Source of the DNA: Micrococcus lacusdianchii
GTDB taxonomy: Bacteria; Actinomycetota; Actinomycetes; Actinomycetales; Micrococcaceae
Assembly: GCF_023155805.1 (NCBI RefSeq)
Contig: NZ_JAKNUW010000010.1
Location: forward strand, 45,689 to 109,688
Direction: 5' to 3'
Length of the DNA stretch: 64,000 bases
Positions within the stretch are counted from its first letter, which is position 1, and each line of letters starts with the position of its first letter. Under the pieces are notes generated by a model. It was not told the origin of the DNA. It saw only the letters and a list, made by a program, of their open reading frames with translations, and did no database searches. Both the position numbers and the translations under genes were made by a program. This document shows positions 7,881-15,535 of the stretch, piece by piece.

Positions 7881-7934
7881 TTACCGACCGTGCGTTCGGA
7901 GTTCAGTATCCGGCCCGGGTGTGACGCGGGTCAA
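7881..7934 (-). promoter_or_regulatory. paaJ promoter with PaaR-like operator
   Basis: Read on the minus strand: TTGACC (7929-7934), an 18-base spacer, GATACT (7905-7910), then the operator. On the plus strand the operator reads TTACCGACCGTGCGTTCGGA (7881-7900). The -35 region TTGACCCGCGTCACACC is nearly identical to that of paaA. The operator directly follows the -10, a repressing position. Confidence 0.75.
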
Positions 7935-8004
7935 ACATGAGGGTGCGCCGGGTTCAGGGCCGCCGGACTGCAAGGGCGGGGCGTGCCCGAGGGTCCGTGC
8001 GGGC

Positions 8005-8405
8005 TCAGGCGTGCGGCCGCCCCTGCGTGAACACCTCGCCGAGGCCCGCCCACTCGTCCCGCCCGAGCCGGGCACCGGGCCCAGTCGGTCCGGGGCGGGC
8101 AGGGTCCGACCCGGCGCGTCCGTCACCAGCGTGTCCCCCCGGACCGCTACGTGCACCACCCGGCCGAACATGCAGTGGCCGTCGCCCGCGGGGGCCACGC
8201 GCTCGAGCGTGCATTCCAGGACGGCGGGGCTCGCAGCCACCCGGGGCGGCGCGACGACGGCGCTCGGCTCCTTCTCCAGGCCCGCCAGGACGAACTCGTC
8301 CACCCCGGGGCCGACCGGGGCGGACGTGGTGTTGCGGGCCTCGGCGAGGGCCCGGTCCACGAGCGACACCGTGAACTGCCCGGGGGCCTCCCTGCTGAAC
8401 CCCAT
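8005..8405 (-). pseudogene. Flavin reductase (HpaC/DIM6-NTAB type), 5'-truncated and frameshifted
   Basis: One frame reads NTTSAPVGPGVDEFVLAGLE and APPRVAASPAVLECTLERV, typical of the middle of FMN-binding flavin reductases. The typical C terminus, ARLGRDEWAGLGEVF, follows in a different frame and stops at 8005, so a frameshift lies near 8100. The first third of the family is absent: upstream of 8405 the similarity ends at a less GC-rich stretch with a 10-bp inverted repeat. The original partner is unknown; a two-component aromatic hydroxylase is one possibility. Confidence 0.75.
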
Positions 8406-8406
8406 G

Positions 8407-8475
8407 CTTTCGAACGCCGTATAGGTCCTGTTCCACGCTCGAAAGACTCCATTCGCCCGAAACGACGTTCGAAAG
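8407..8475. repeat. Inverted repeat CTTTCGAACG / CGTTCGAAAG at the flavin-reductase breakpoint
   Basis: CTTTCGAACG at 8407-8416 and CGTTCGAAAG at 8466-8475 are perfect inverted copies; a third partial copy, GCTCGAAAG, is at 8437-8445. The stretch is visibly less GC-rich than its surroundings. It sits exactly where the flavin reductase remnant loses similarity. It could be the scar of an insertion or deletion. Confidence 0.5.
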
Positions 8476-8591
8476 TCAGGGGACCGGGGCGGCCCGGGGC
8501 GGCACAGCGCGACGGCGCCGCCCCCGTCTGCCGGGGACGATGCCGTCGTCCGGGGGTGGGAGGGGCCGTGCGGCCGCTCACCCCGCACGGG

Positions 8592-9962
8592 TCAGTGGGT
8601 GCCCTTCGCGGCGTCGAGGACGTCGACCGAGGCGGTGGCGTCGAGGCGGGCGTCGTGCAGGTTCCGGTCCTGGATGCCCTTGGGGACCATGGAGACGGCC
8701 ACCAGGGAGATCAGGGAGATGACGATCATGTAGCCGGCTACCCAGGCCCAGCCGTTCGGGAGGAGCAGGTCGGCGATCAGCGGGGCGAACGCGCCGCCGA
8801 TGATGGCGCCGATCGCGTAGCCGATCGACACGCCGGAGAAACGGACCTTGGCCGGGAACATCTCGGCGTACATGGCCGACTGCGGGCCGTAGGACGGGCC
8901 GAGGCCGATGGTGAGGACGAACAGGGCGGCGGCGAACAGCGGCAGCGAGGCGGTGTTCATCATCAGGAACATCGGGATGGACCAGATGATCAGGAACGCG
9001 TAGCCGAGCTGGAAGGTCAGGCGGCGGCCGATCTTGTCGGAGATCCACCCGCCGAAGAGGGTGAAGAGGAACCAGCCCGCGCCGCCCACGAGGGCCGCGG
9101 TCAGGGTGTCGGTGGGCGCCATGCCCAGGTTCTTCTGGCCGTACTTGGCGAACCAGGCGATCACGAGGTATCCCACCGCGTTGTTGGCGGCGAAGATCAG
9201 CGCGGCGAGGATCACGTTCTTGGTGTTGGTGCGGAACAGCTCGCCGAGCGGGGCCGACTCGTCCTTCTTCAGCTGCTGCATCTCCTTGAAGACCGGGGAC
9301 TCCTCGACGGCCTTGCGGATGATGTGGCCCACGAAGATCAGGACCACGGAGAGCAGGAAGGGCACACGCCAGCCCCACTCGAGGAAGGCCTCCGGGCTCA
9401 TGGACGTGCGGACGGCGAACAGGACGCCCGTGGCCATCAGCATGCCGAGCGGCACGCCCACCTGCGGGGCGGAGCCGAAGAGGCCGCGCTTGCCGTGCGG
9501 GGCGTGCTCCACGGAGAGGAGGGCGGCGCCGCCCCACTCGCCGCCGGCGGAGAAGCCCTGCAGCAGGCGGAGCAGGACGAGGAGGATCGGGGCCCACACG
9601 CCGATCTGGGCGTAGGTGGGCAGCAGGCCGATGAGGGTGGTGGCCAGGCCCATGCCGATCAGCGTGAGGGACAGGACGAGCTTGCGGCCGAAGCGGTCGC
9701 CGAGGTGGCCGGCGATGATCGCGCCGAGCGGGCGGACGAGGAAGGAGATGCCGAGGGTGACCCACGCGGCGATCTGGGAGCCGCTCTCGCCCATCGGCTG
9801 GAAGAAGAGGGTGGCGAAGACCAGGGCGGTGGCCTGGGCGAAGATGAAGAAGTCGTACCACTCGATGGTGGTGCCGACGACGGTGCCGGCGATGACCTTT
9901 CGCTCCTCGCGGCGATCGCGCGCGGGGGCGGGCGCCACGGGGGATGCGACGGTGTGGCTCAT
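8592..9962 (-). CDS. MFS carrier, metabolite:H+ symporter family (probable aromatic-acid uptake)
   Basis: 456-residue membrane protein with about 12 membrane segments. GTTIEWYDFFIF at the first helix, GHLGDRFGRK in loop 2-3, RLLQGFSAGGEWGG in helix 4 and PQVGVPLGM are hallmarks of the MHS family of carboxylate/aromatic-acid:proton symporters. The frame opens at 10049, but the ATG at 9962 gives the usual family start. Its promoter carries a PaaR-like palindrome and a copy of the hpa GntR palindrome. Uptake of phenylacetate and/or hydroxylated phenylacetates is therefore the likely role; the substrate is inferred. Confidence 0.82.
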   Translation of the reverse strand: MSHTVASPVAPAPARDRREERKVIAGTVVGTTIEWYDFFIFAQATALVFATLFFQPMGESGSQIAAWVTLGISFLVRPLGAIIAGHLGDRFGRKLVLSLTLIGMGLATTLIGLLPTYAQIGVWAPILLVLLRLLQGFSAGGEWGGAALLSVEHAPHGKRGLFGSAPQVGVPLGMLMATGVLFAVRTSMSPEAFLEWGWRVPFLLSVVLIFVGHIIRKAVEESPVFKEMQQLKKDESAPLGELFRTNTKNVILAALIFAANNAVGYLVIAWFAKYGQKNLGMAPTDTLTAALVGGAGWFLFTLFGGWISDKIGRRLTFQLGYAFLIIWSIPMFLMMNTASLPLFAAALFVLTIGLGPSYGPQSAMYAEMFPAKVRFSGVSIGYAIGAIIGGAFAPLIADLLLPNGWAWVAGYMIVISLISLVAVSMVPKGIQDRNLHDARLDATASVDVLDAAKGTH

Positions 9963-10024
9963 GGGTGCTTCTGGGATGCGGGGCGGCGGCCGACCGTGAG
10001 ACGGCGGCGGGACGGTGTGGTTCC

Positions 10025-10038
10025 CGACCGATCGGTCG
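10025..10038 (-). promoter_or_regulatory. PaaR-like operator before the MFS gene
   Basis: Perfect 14-base palindrome CGACCGATCGGTCG. It shares the ACCGnnCGnnCG core with the operators of paaZ, paaJ and paaA and lies 63 bases before the start codon. It is part of a three-element control region with a GTGAC-type palindrome (10043-10056) and a GntR-type palindrome (10056-10069). Confidence 0.7.
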
Positions 10039-10042
10039 AAAA

Positions 10043-10056
10043 GTGACACCCGTCAC
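10043..10056. promoter_or_regulatory. CRP/GlxR-like palindrome before the MFS gene
   Basis: GTGACACCCGTCAC fits the GTGA-n6-TCAC core of cAMP-receptor-type regulators exactly. It lies between the PaaR-like and GntR-like operators. Binding is not shown; the same core occurs before hpaH and lldP. Confidence 0.4.
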
Positions 10057-10069
10057 CGTATACGATCCT
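10056..10069 (-). promoter_or_regulatory. GntR (HpaR)-type operator before the MFS gene
   Basis: CCGTATACGATCC matches the palindromes before hpaG, hpaD and hpaH (core ATCGTATACGAT). On the minus strand it includes TATACG, a possible -10 hexamer, as at the hpa promoters. Confidence 0.65.
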
Positions 10070-10126
10070 CTGTGACTCACGCCACGATCAGGGCTGATGA
10101 CGGGAATGTGACGCGGCCGGGCCGGG

Positions 10127-10175
10127 ACGACGACGGCGCCGCGCCCCTCGCGCGAAGGGTGCGGCGCCGTCGTCG
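10127..10175. terminator. Hairpin between paaG and the MFS promoter
   Basis: ACGACGACGGCGCCGC (10127-10142) pairs with GCGGCGCCGTCGTCG (10161-10175), with further pairing inside the loop (CCCT/AGGG). It lies just after the paaG stop and is the likely end of the paaABCDEG transcript. Confidence 0.75.
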
Positions 10176-10193
10176 GTGGCGGGGTGCGGCGGC

Positions 10194-10985
10194 TCAGCCG
10201 CGGCCGGTGAACGCGGGCGTCCGCTTCTCCTGGAAGGCCCGGAACCCCTCGGCGTAGTCGGCGGTGCCGCAGAGCTCGCCCTGGGCGATGTTCTCGGCAT
10301 CGAGGGACTCCCACAGGCCCACGCGCCGGTCGCGGACCTGGGCCACGAGCTCCTTCGACGCGCGGAACGCGAGGGTCGCCCCGGAGGCCACCTGGGCGAC
10401 CTTCGCGCGGGTGAACTCGAGCAGCTCGTCCGCGGGCAGGGCCCGGGAGAACAGCCCGGCCTGGACGGCCTCCGCGCCGGAGATCAGCTCGGCGGTGTAG
10501 ATCAGGTCCAGGGTGCGGTGCGCGCCCAGGCGCTCGGTGAAGAGCCAGTGGCCGCCCGAGTCCAAGGTGGCGCCGAGGTTCGCGAACGGCGAGCCGATCT
10601 TCGCGTCCTCTGCCACGTAGACCACGTCCGTGGCGATCGCCAGGCCGAGCCCGACGCCCAGGCATGCGCCTTGCACGGCCGCGAAGGTCGGCACGGGGCA
10701 CTCGGACAGGGCGCGCAGCACGGGGGTGACCCGGTCCCGCAGATAGGCGGTGGCGTCGTCGTCGGCAGGGGTCACGCCGGAGATGTCGCGGCCCGCGCAG
10801 AAGCCGCGGCCCTCGCCGCGCAGCAGCACCGCGCGGACCTCGCCGGTCTCGGCCCTGTCCGCGATCTCGGCGTACGCGGCGCCGAGGTCGGCCAGGGCCT
10901 GCTCGTCCAGGGAGTTCATCTTCTTCGGGGCGTTCAGCGTCACCTCGGCGACGCCGCCGGCCACGGTCAGCTCGACCATGCTCAT
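10194..10985 (-). CDS. paaG: PaaG, ring-1,2-epoxyphenylacetyl-CoA isomerase (crotonase fold)
   Basis: 263 residues. Proposed to turn the epoxide made by PaaABCDE into oxepin-CoA. VQGACLGVGLGLAIATDVVY is the oxyanion-hole segment. FANLGATLDSGGHWLF resembles the PaaG-specific DSGG-x-W motif, and the hydratase Glu is missing there, as expected of the isomerase. The ATG at 10985 has AGGAG 7 bases before it. It follows paaE by 17 bases, so it is the last gene of the paaABCDE operon. The longer open frame to 12254 is a shadow of paaE. Confidence 0.85.
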   Translation of the reverse strand: MSMVELTVAGGVAEVTLNAPKKMNSLDEQALADLGAAYAEIADRAETGEVRAVLLRGEGRGFCAGRDISGVTPADDDATAYLRDRVTPVLRALSECPVPTFAAVQGACLGVGLGLAIATDVVYVAEDAKIGSPFANLGATLDSGGHWLFTERLGAHRTLDLIYTAELISGAEAVQAGLFSRALPADELLEFTRAKVAQVASGATLAFRASKELVAQVRDRRVGLWESLDAENIAQGELCGTADYAEGFRAFQEKRTPAFTGRG

Positions 10986-11002
10986 CGGGTGCTCCTGGCC
11001 GC

Positions 11003-12163
11003 TCACGCGTCGAAGTCGACGGTGATGGCGTCGCCGGTGGGACGGGTCTGGCAGGTCAGGATGTACCCGTTGTCCACCTCGTCCTTCTCGAGCGCGTAGT
11101 TCTCCTCCATCGTGAACTCGCCCTCGGTGACCTTGGCGCGACAGGTGCCGCACACGCCGCCGGCGCACGCGAACGGGACGTCGGAGCGCACGCGGAGGGC
11201 AGCGTTGAGGATCGTCTCGTGCGCGGACTTCGGGGACTCCACCCTGCCGGTGGTGCCGTCGAGGGTGAACTCGATGGTCACGTTGTCGCCCGAGGGGTCG
11301 GCCTCGATCGGGCGGCCCGCGTCGCCCTGCGGGCGCTCCGGACGGCCGGTGGTGAACAGCTCGAAGCGGACGTCGTCGTCGGCCACGCCGCGCTCGGAGA
11401 GCGTGTCCCGGGCCATCTGGACGAGCTCGAACGGGCCGCACAGGAACCACTCGTCCGTGTTCTCCACGTCGATCACGCGGTCCAGCAGCGTCTCGAGCTT
11501 CTCGGCGTCGATGCGCCCGGACAGCAGCGGGGCCACCCGCTGCTCGCGGGAGAGCACGTGGTAGACGGCGAAGCGGGACGGGTGCTTGTCCTTGAGGTCG
11601 CCGATCTCCTCCGCGAACATCACGTCCATGGCGGAGCGGTTCGCGTAGATGAGGCTGAAGCGGGCGGTCTCGGACGCGGCCAGCACCGACTTGGCGATCG
11701 CCATGATCGGGGTAATGCCCGAGCCGGCGGCCAGGGCCACCAGGTCGACCTGGCCGTCCTTCACGGCCTGCGCCGCCACGGCGTCCGGGTTGTTCATGGA
11801 GGTGATGCCCGTGCGGGAGGTGAACGCGCCCTGCGGGTTCATCACGTCGATCTCCTCGCCCACCTCGAGGCGCTCGTTCGCCCACGTGGAGAACGTGCCG
11901 CCGATGTCCTTCTTCACCGCCACACGGATCTCGCCGCGCTGCGGCACGGCGCAGATCGAGTACGAGCGGCGCAGCTCGGCGCCGTCGATCTCCTTGCGCA
12001 GGGCCACGTACTGGCCCGGCAGGTAGTCGTAGTCGTCCGCGAGCTCCTCGGGGACCGCGAAGGTCACCTCCACGGAGTCGTCGGTGAGCCGGCGCAGCTC
12101 GGACACCTCGAGGGTGTTGAACGTCGCGCGGCGCTTGGCGGGGGCGGCGGTGGTCTCGGTCAT
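11003..12163 (-). CDS. paaE: Phenylacetyl-CoA epoxidase reductase subunit PaaE
   Basis: 386-residue electron-transfer protein that passes NADPH electrons to the PaaA diiron centre. Residues about 15-120 form the FAD domain (LRRSYSICAVP). About 130-270 form the NAD(P) domain (AAGSGITPIMAI, WFLCGPFELV). The C-terminal 90 residues are a plant-type 2Fe-2S domain with CAGGVCGTCRAK and a last Cys in ILTCQT. It overlaps the paaD stop by one base. Length is slightly above the E. coli protein. Confidence 0.95.
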   Translation of the reverse strand: MTETTAAPAKRRATFNTLEVSELRRLTDDSVEVTFAVPEELADDYDYLPGQYVALRKEIDGAELRRSYSICAVPQRGEIRVAVKKDIGGTFSTWANERLEVGEEIDVMNPQGAFTSRTGITSMNNPDAVAAQAVKDGQVDLVALAAGSGITPIMAIAKSVLAASETARFSLIYANRSAMDVMFAEEIGDLKDKHPSRFAVYHVLSREQRVAPLLSGRIDAEKLETLLDRVIDVENTDEWFLCGPFELVQMARDTLSERGVADDDVRFELFTTGRPERPQGDAGRPIEADPSGDNVTIEFTLDGTTGRVESPKSAHETILNAALRVRSDVPFACAGGVCGTCRAKVTEGEFTMEENYALEKDEVDNGYILTCQTRPTGDAITVDFDA

Positions 12164-12672
12164 CAGTGCACCTTGAAGTAGTCGAAGGGCTCCAGGCAGT
12201 CCCGGCAGGTGTACAGCGCCTTGCAGGACGTGGAGCCGAAGCGGGTGATCTCACGGGTGTCGAGGGAGTGGCAGCGCGGGCACTTCACGGCCAGGCCGAT
12301 CCGCACGGGTCCGTCCACGGTGCGGGCCGCGGGCGGGGCGATCCCGTACTCGGCCAGCTTGGCCTTGCCCTCGTCCGTCATCCAGTCCGTGGTCCACGCC
12401 GGCTGGAGCACCAGACGCACCTCGGCGTCCTCGAACCCGGCGCTCCTGAGGGCGCGGGAGACGTCCCTGGTGATGGTGTCCATGGCGGGGCACCCGGAGT
12501 ACGTGGGGGTGATGACGACGACGGCCGTCTCGCCCTCGGCGCGCGCGTCCCGGAGGATCCCCAGGTCCGCGATGGACAAGACGGGGATCTCCGGGTCGTG
12601 CACGGTGGAGGCCGCATCCCAGACCCGCGCGTCCGCGGGATCGGCGGGGCGCAGCTCGCTGGCTGTGGTCAC
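12163..12672 (-). CDS. paaD: Phenylacetyl-CoA epoxidase subunit PaaD
   Basis: 169 residues. N-terminal DUF59/MIP18-like domain (VHDPEIPVLSIADLGI; TPTYSGCPAMDTI with a conserved Cys). The C-terminal zinc-ribbon-like part holds KCPRCHSLDT and CKALYTCRDCLEPF. In the family it is needed for maturation or activity of the epoxidase iron centres. GTG start at 12672 overlaps the paaC stop by 4 bases. Position in paaABCDE is the usual one. Confidence 0.93.
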   Translation of the reverse strand: MTTASELRPADPADARVWDAASTVHDPEIPVLSIADLGILRDARAEGETAVVVITPTYSGCPAMDTITRDVSRALRSAGFEDAEVRLVLQPAWTTDWMTDEGKAKLAEYGIAPPAARTVDGPVRIGLAVKCPRCHSLDTREITRFGSTSCKALYTCRDCLEPFDYFKVH

Positions 12673-13502
12673 CAGGAGGCCCCCGGGTGACGGCGGGCCA
12701 GGGACTGCATCTCCGCGAGGATGTAGCCGCGGTACTCGCTCATCTCACCGGAGCGGTCGCCGCCGCGGGCGGTGCCCGTCGTCGGCACGGTCAGGCCGGC
12801 CTCCTCGATGGCCGCGCGGATGCGGGTCATCGTGGGCTCCTCGAGCGAGGACGGCAGGACGGCCACGCCCTGCTCCGCGAGGGGGCGGGTGACGTCGTCG
12901 TCGTGGAAGAGCTCGGGCACGTAGGGCCACAGCTCGTCCAGGCCGCGCTGCATGCGGCGCGCCGACTCCTCGGTGCCCAGGCCCAGGCGGTTGAGCCACT
13001 GCTCGGCGTGGTCCTGGTGGTACAGGACCTCCTTGAGGGCCTTGTCCGCGATCGCGGCGAGCGTGGCGTCCGTGGACTCGCGCAGCCGGGAGTACAGCTC
13101 GTACGCGTAGAACGAGTAGTAGAGCTGACGGGCGATCGTCCTGCCGAAGTCGCCGTTCTCGGCCTCCACGAGGCGGACGGAGCGGAACTCCTCCTCGTCG
13201 CGGAAGTACGCGAGCTCGTCCTCGGTCCTGCCCCACGCGGTGCCGGCGTAGGAGAGGAGGAAGCGGGCGTGGCCCACGAGGTCCAGGGCGATGTTGCCCA
13301 GGGCGATGTCCTCCTCGAGCTCCGGGGCGCGCGAGATCCACCAGGACAGGCGCTGGCCGAGCATCAGGGCGTCGTCGCCGAGGGCGAGGGCGTAGCGGGC
13401 CACGTCCTCCGGGGCCCGCTGCTCGCCCGCGGCGATCTCCTCGGCGGTGATGGCGACGCCGGCGGAGTGCTTGGTGGCCGTGTCGTTGGTCGCGAAGCTC
13501 AC
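12669..13502 (-). CDS. paaC: Phenylacetyl-CoA epoxidase structural subunit PaaC
   Basis: 277 residues with a ferritin-like helical fold (YALALGDDALMLGQRLSWW; ALDLVGHARFLLSYAG; LYHQDHAEQWLNRLG). PaaC pairs with PaaA and is the non-catalytic scaffold of the epoxidase core. The chosen start is the GTG at 13502, inside the paaB stop (TGTGA), which gives normal length; the open frame to 13772 is a paaB shadow. The helix-end sequence MLGQRLSWWISRAPELEEDIAL-type pattern is family-typical. Confidence 0.93.
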   Translation of the reverse strand: MSFATNDTATKHSAGVAITAEEIAAGEQRAPEDVARYALALGDDALMLGQRLSWWISRAPELEEDIALGNIALDLVGHARFLLSYAGTAWGRTEDELAYFRDEEEFRSVRLVEAENGDFGRTIARQLYYSFYAYELYSRLRESTDATLAAIADKALKEVLYHQDHAEQWLNRLGLGTEESARRMQRGLDELWPYVPELFHDDDVTRPLAEQGVAVLPSSLEEPTMTRIRAAIEEAGLTVPTTGTARGGDRSGEMSEYRGYILAEMQSLARRHPGASW

Positions 13503-13837
13503 AGGTGCGGCACCCCCTCGGACTTCTGGTAGTAGGTCGCGTGGCGGTAGGACTTGCCCTGCGGCGACTCGAAGAAGCCGCCCTTGGAGTCGGGGTCGGA
13601 CGCGGCCACGGCGTCCGCGGGGACAACCCACACGGAGGTGCCCTCGTTGCGGCGCGTGTACAGGTCGCGCGCGTTGCGCAGCGCCATGGTGGCGTCCGGG
13701 GCGTGCAGCGAGCCGGCGTGCACGTGGGAGAGGCCGCGGTTCGCGCGGACGAAGACCTCCCAGAGCGGCCACTCGTTGTTCGCGGCGGTGTCGTCCTTGG
13801 CCGGCATCTGAGCCGCCTGGTTCTCGATCTCGGACAT
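13499..13837 (-). CDS. paaB: Phenylacetyl-CoA epoxidase subunit PaaB
   Basis: 112 residues. WPLWEVFVRANRGLSHVHAGSLHAPDATMAL is the PaaB signature, and NEGTSVWVVP follows. PaaB bridges or regulates the PaaA/PaaC assembly. It starts 3 bases after the paaA stop and overlaps paaC. Length is slightly above the E. coli protein because of an N-terminal extension of about 20 residues. Confidence 0.93.
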   Translation of the reverse strand: MSEIENQAAQMPAKDDTAANNEWPLWEVFVRANRGLSHVHAGSLHAPDATMALRNARDLYTRRNEGTSVWVVPADAVAASDPDSKGGFFESPQGKSYRHATYYQKSEGVPHL

Positions 13838-13840
13838 GGC

Positions 13841-14848
13841 TCAGGCTCCGATCAGCTGGGTGTCGGCCGGCGCGTTCTGCTCGGCCTGGCGGCGGGCGTA
13901 GGCGGCGGCGGCCTCACGGACCCAGGCGCCCTCCTCGTGGGCCTGGATGCGGCGGGCCATGCGCTGGGCGTTCATCGGGCCGTTGCCCTTGATGACGTCC
14001 GTGAACTCGTCCCAGTCCAGCGGGCCGAAGTCGTAGTGGCCGCGCTCCTCGTTCCACTTCAGGTCCGGGTCCGGCAGGGTCAGGCCCAGGGCCTCGGCCT
14101 GCGGGACGATCATGTCCACGAAGCGCTGGCGCAGCTCGTCGTTGGAGAAGCGCTTGACCTTCCAGGCCATGGACTGCTGGGAGTTCGGGGAGTCGGCGTC
14201 CGGCGGTCCGAACATCTGCAGGGCCGGGCCGTACGTGCGGTCCACCGCGTCCTGGGCCATCTGCTTCTGCTCCGGGGTGCCGTGGGAGAGCTCGAAGAGG
14301 ATCTCCCAGCCCTGGCGCTGATGGAACGACTCCTCCTTGCAGATGCGCACCATGGCGCGGCCGTACGGGCCGTAGGAGGCGCGGCACAGCGGCACCTGGT
14401 TGCAGATGGCGGCGCCGTCGACGAGCCAGCCGATCGCGCCCATGTCCGCCCAGGTGCGGGCCGGGTAGTTGAAGATCGAGGAGTACTTCGCGCGGCCGGA
14501 GAGCAGCTGCTCGTTCAACTCGTCCCGCGGGGTGCCGAGGGTCTCGGCGGCGGAGTACAGGTACAGGCCGTGGCCGGCCTCGTCCTGGACCTTGGCCATG
14601 AGGATCGCCTTGCGCTTCAGGGAGGGGGCGCGGGTGATCCAGTTGGCCTCCGGCTGCATGCCGATGATCTCGGAGTGCGCGTGCTGGGAGACCTGGCGGG
14701 TCAGGGACTTGCGGTAGGCCTGCGGCATCCAGTCGCGGGGCTCGATGCGCGAGTCCTGCGCGATCAGGCGGTCGAAGTTCTCCTGGCCGGCCGCATCCTC
14801 GGGGGACGGCACGGACGCCGGGCTCGGGGAGCTGGTGGTCTGCGTCAT
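13841..14848 (-). CDS. paaA: Phenylacetyl-CoA epoxidase catalytic subunit PaaA
   Basis: 335 residues. Diiron monooxygenase subunit that forms the 1,2-epoxide of phenylacetyl-CoA. Ligand motifs [12 protein letters not shown] and [14 protein letters not shown] supply the E-x2-H pairs. [30 protein letters not shown] is a strong PaaA signature. The ATG at 14848 gives the normal N terminus. It heads the operon paaA-B-C-D-E-G (14848 down to 10194), with a promoter and PaaR-like operator just upstream. Confidence 0.96.
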   Translation of the reverse strand: MTQTTSSPSPASVPSPEDAAGQENFDRLIAQDSRIEPRDWMPQAYRKSLTRQVSQHAHSEIIGMQPEANWITRAPSLKRKAILMAKVQDEAGHGLYLYSAAETLGTPRDELNEQLLSGRAKYSSIFNYPARTWADMGAIGWLVDGAAICNQVPLCRASYGPYGRAMVRICKEESFHQRQGWEILFELSHGTPEQKQMAQDAVDRTYGPALQMFGPPDADSPNSQQSMAWKVKRFSNDELRQRFVDMIVPQAEALGLTLPDPDLKWNEERGHYDFGPLDWDEFTDVIKGNGPMNAQRMARRIQAHEEGAWVREAAAAYARRQAEQNAPADTQLIGA

Positions 14849-14918
14849 GGGGTTCACCTCACGCTGAGTGCGGATACAGGGCTTGCGGGGCCAGGGGCCG
14901 TGCCGCCGGGGCGGCGAA

Positions 14919-14964
14919 TTACTGACCGCTCGTTCAGGATAGGGACTGGTGTGACGCGCGTCAA
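14919..14964 (-). promoter_or_regulatory. paaA promoter with PaaR-like operator
   Basis: On the minus strand: TTGACG (14959-14964), a 17-base spacer, TATCCT (14936-14941), then the operator. On the plus strand the operator reads TTACTGACCGCTCGTTCAGG (14919-14938). The -35 region TTGACGCGCGTCACACC closely matches that of paaJ and also resembles a CRP/GlxR half-palindrome. Spacing of the two hexamers is ideal. Confidence 0.8.
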
Positions 14965-15097
14965 CACTCCCCTGGGCGGGCACCGCCGGGCAGGGACGGG
15001 CGTCCGCTCCTGCACAGGGCCCCTCCTGCCGGATGTCGTCCACGACCCCCTCGGAGGTCCCTCACCCTGGTCTCAGGCGCGGCCTAGCGTTGCGGCC

Positions 15098-15535
15098 ATG
15101 AGCCTTCCTCCTCCGATTGCGGCCCTGTTGCGCGGCCTGGTGGCCGCCGGTCTGCACGACGACGCCGCGCGCCTCGGCGTCCGCCTCACCTCCGCCCACA
15201 CGGACCTGACCGCGGCGCGGCACGCCGAGGGTGCGCTGACCGACCTGCAGGCTCAGCTGCGGGCGATCTTCGCCGAGGCCCAGTCCCTGGCGGCGGGAGT
15301 GCGCGCCAGCGTGGATGTGGCGTGGCGCTCGGAAGCCGGACGGCGCCACGCGGACACGGCCCGGGCCCTCCACGGCGCCGCCGAAGCCCGCGTGGACGAG
15401 GCCCTGGAGTGGCTCGCCCTGCTCCAGGGTGCCCTGCATGAGGCCGGGCAGGCCCGGCTCGACGCGGAGCACCGCGTCCGGCAGGCGGAGGAGACGGCCA
15501 CGATCACCCTGCGCGCGCTGGCGGTCGCCGCATGA
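15098..15535 (+). CDS. WXG100-like small helical protein
   Basis: 145 residues, almost wholly helical and Ala-rich. VDVAWRSEAGRRHADTARAL in the middle resembles the W-x-(S/G)-x-A turn of actinobacterial WXG100/ESAT-6-like proteins, flanked by two long helices with heptad-like spacing. No signal peptide. The stop overlaps the ATG of the next gene by 4 bases, so the two are translated together. The likely role is a partner or chaperone of the downstream lipase-like protein, perhaps for type VII-like export; this is inference, and no ESX ATPase is in the window. Confidence 0.55.
   Translation: MSLPPPIAALLRGLVAAGLHDDAARLGVRLTSAHTDLTAARHAEGALTDLQAQLRAIFAEAQSLAAGVRASVDVAWRSEAGRRHADTARALHGAAEARVDEALEWLALLQGALHEAGQARLDAEHRVRQAEETATITLRALAVAA

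Noticed and set aside
8407..8475. Insertion sequence ends
   Set aside because: A 10-bp inverted repeat only 69 bases long in total with no transposase; treated as a possible scar, not a mobile element.
8151..10046. Plus-strand 631-codon open frame opposite the MFS gene
   Set aside because: It is a shadow: His/Gly/Glu/Arg-rich, no family pattern, and lies over a clear MFS gene. The same holds for the long plus frames at 26589-29057, 33189-35543, 35432-38035 and 48448-50844 and the minus frame at 43922-46318.
10194..12254. Minus-strand 686-codon frame as one long protein
   Set aside because: Only the part from 10985 has family sequence (PaaG); upstream it runs over paaE in another frame.
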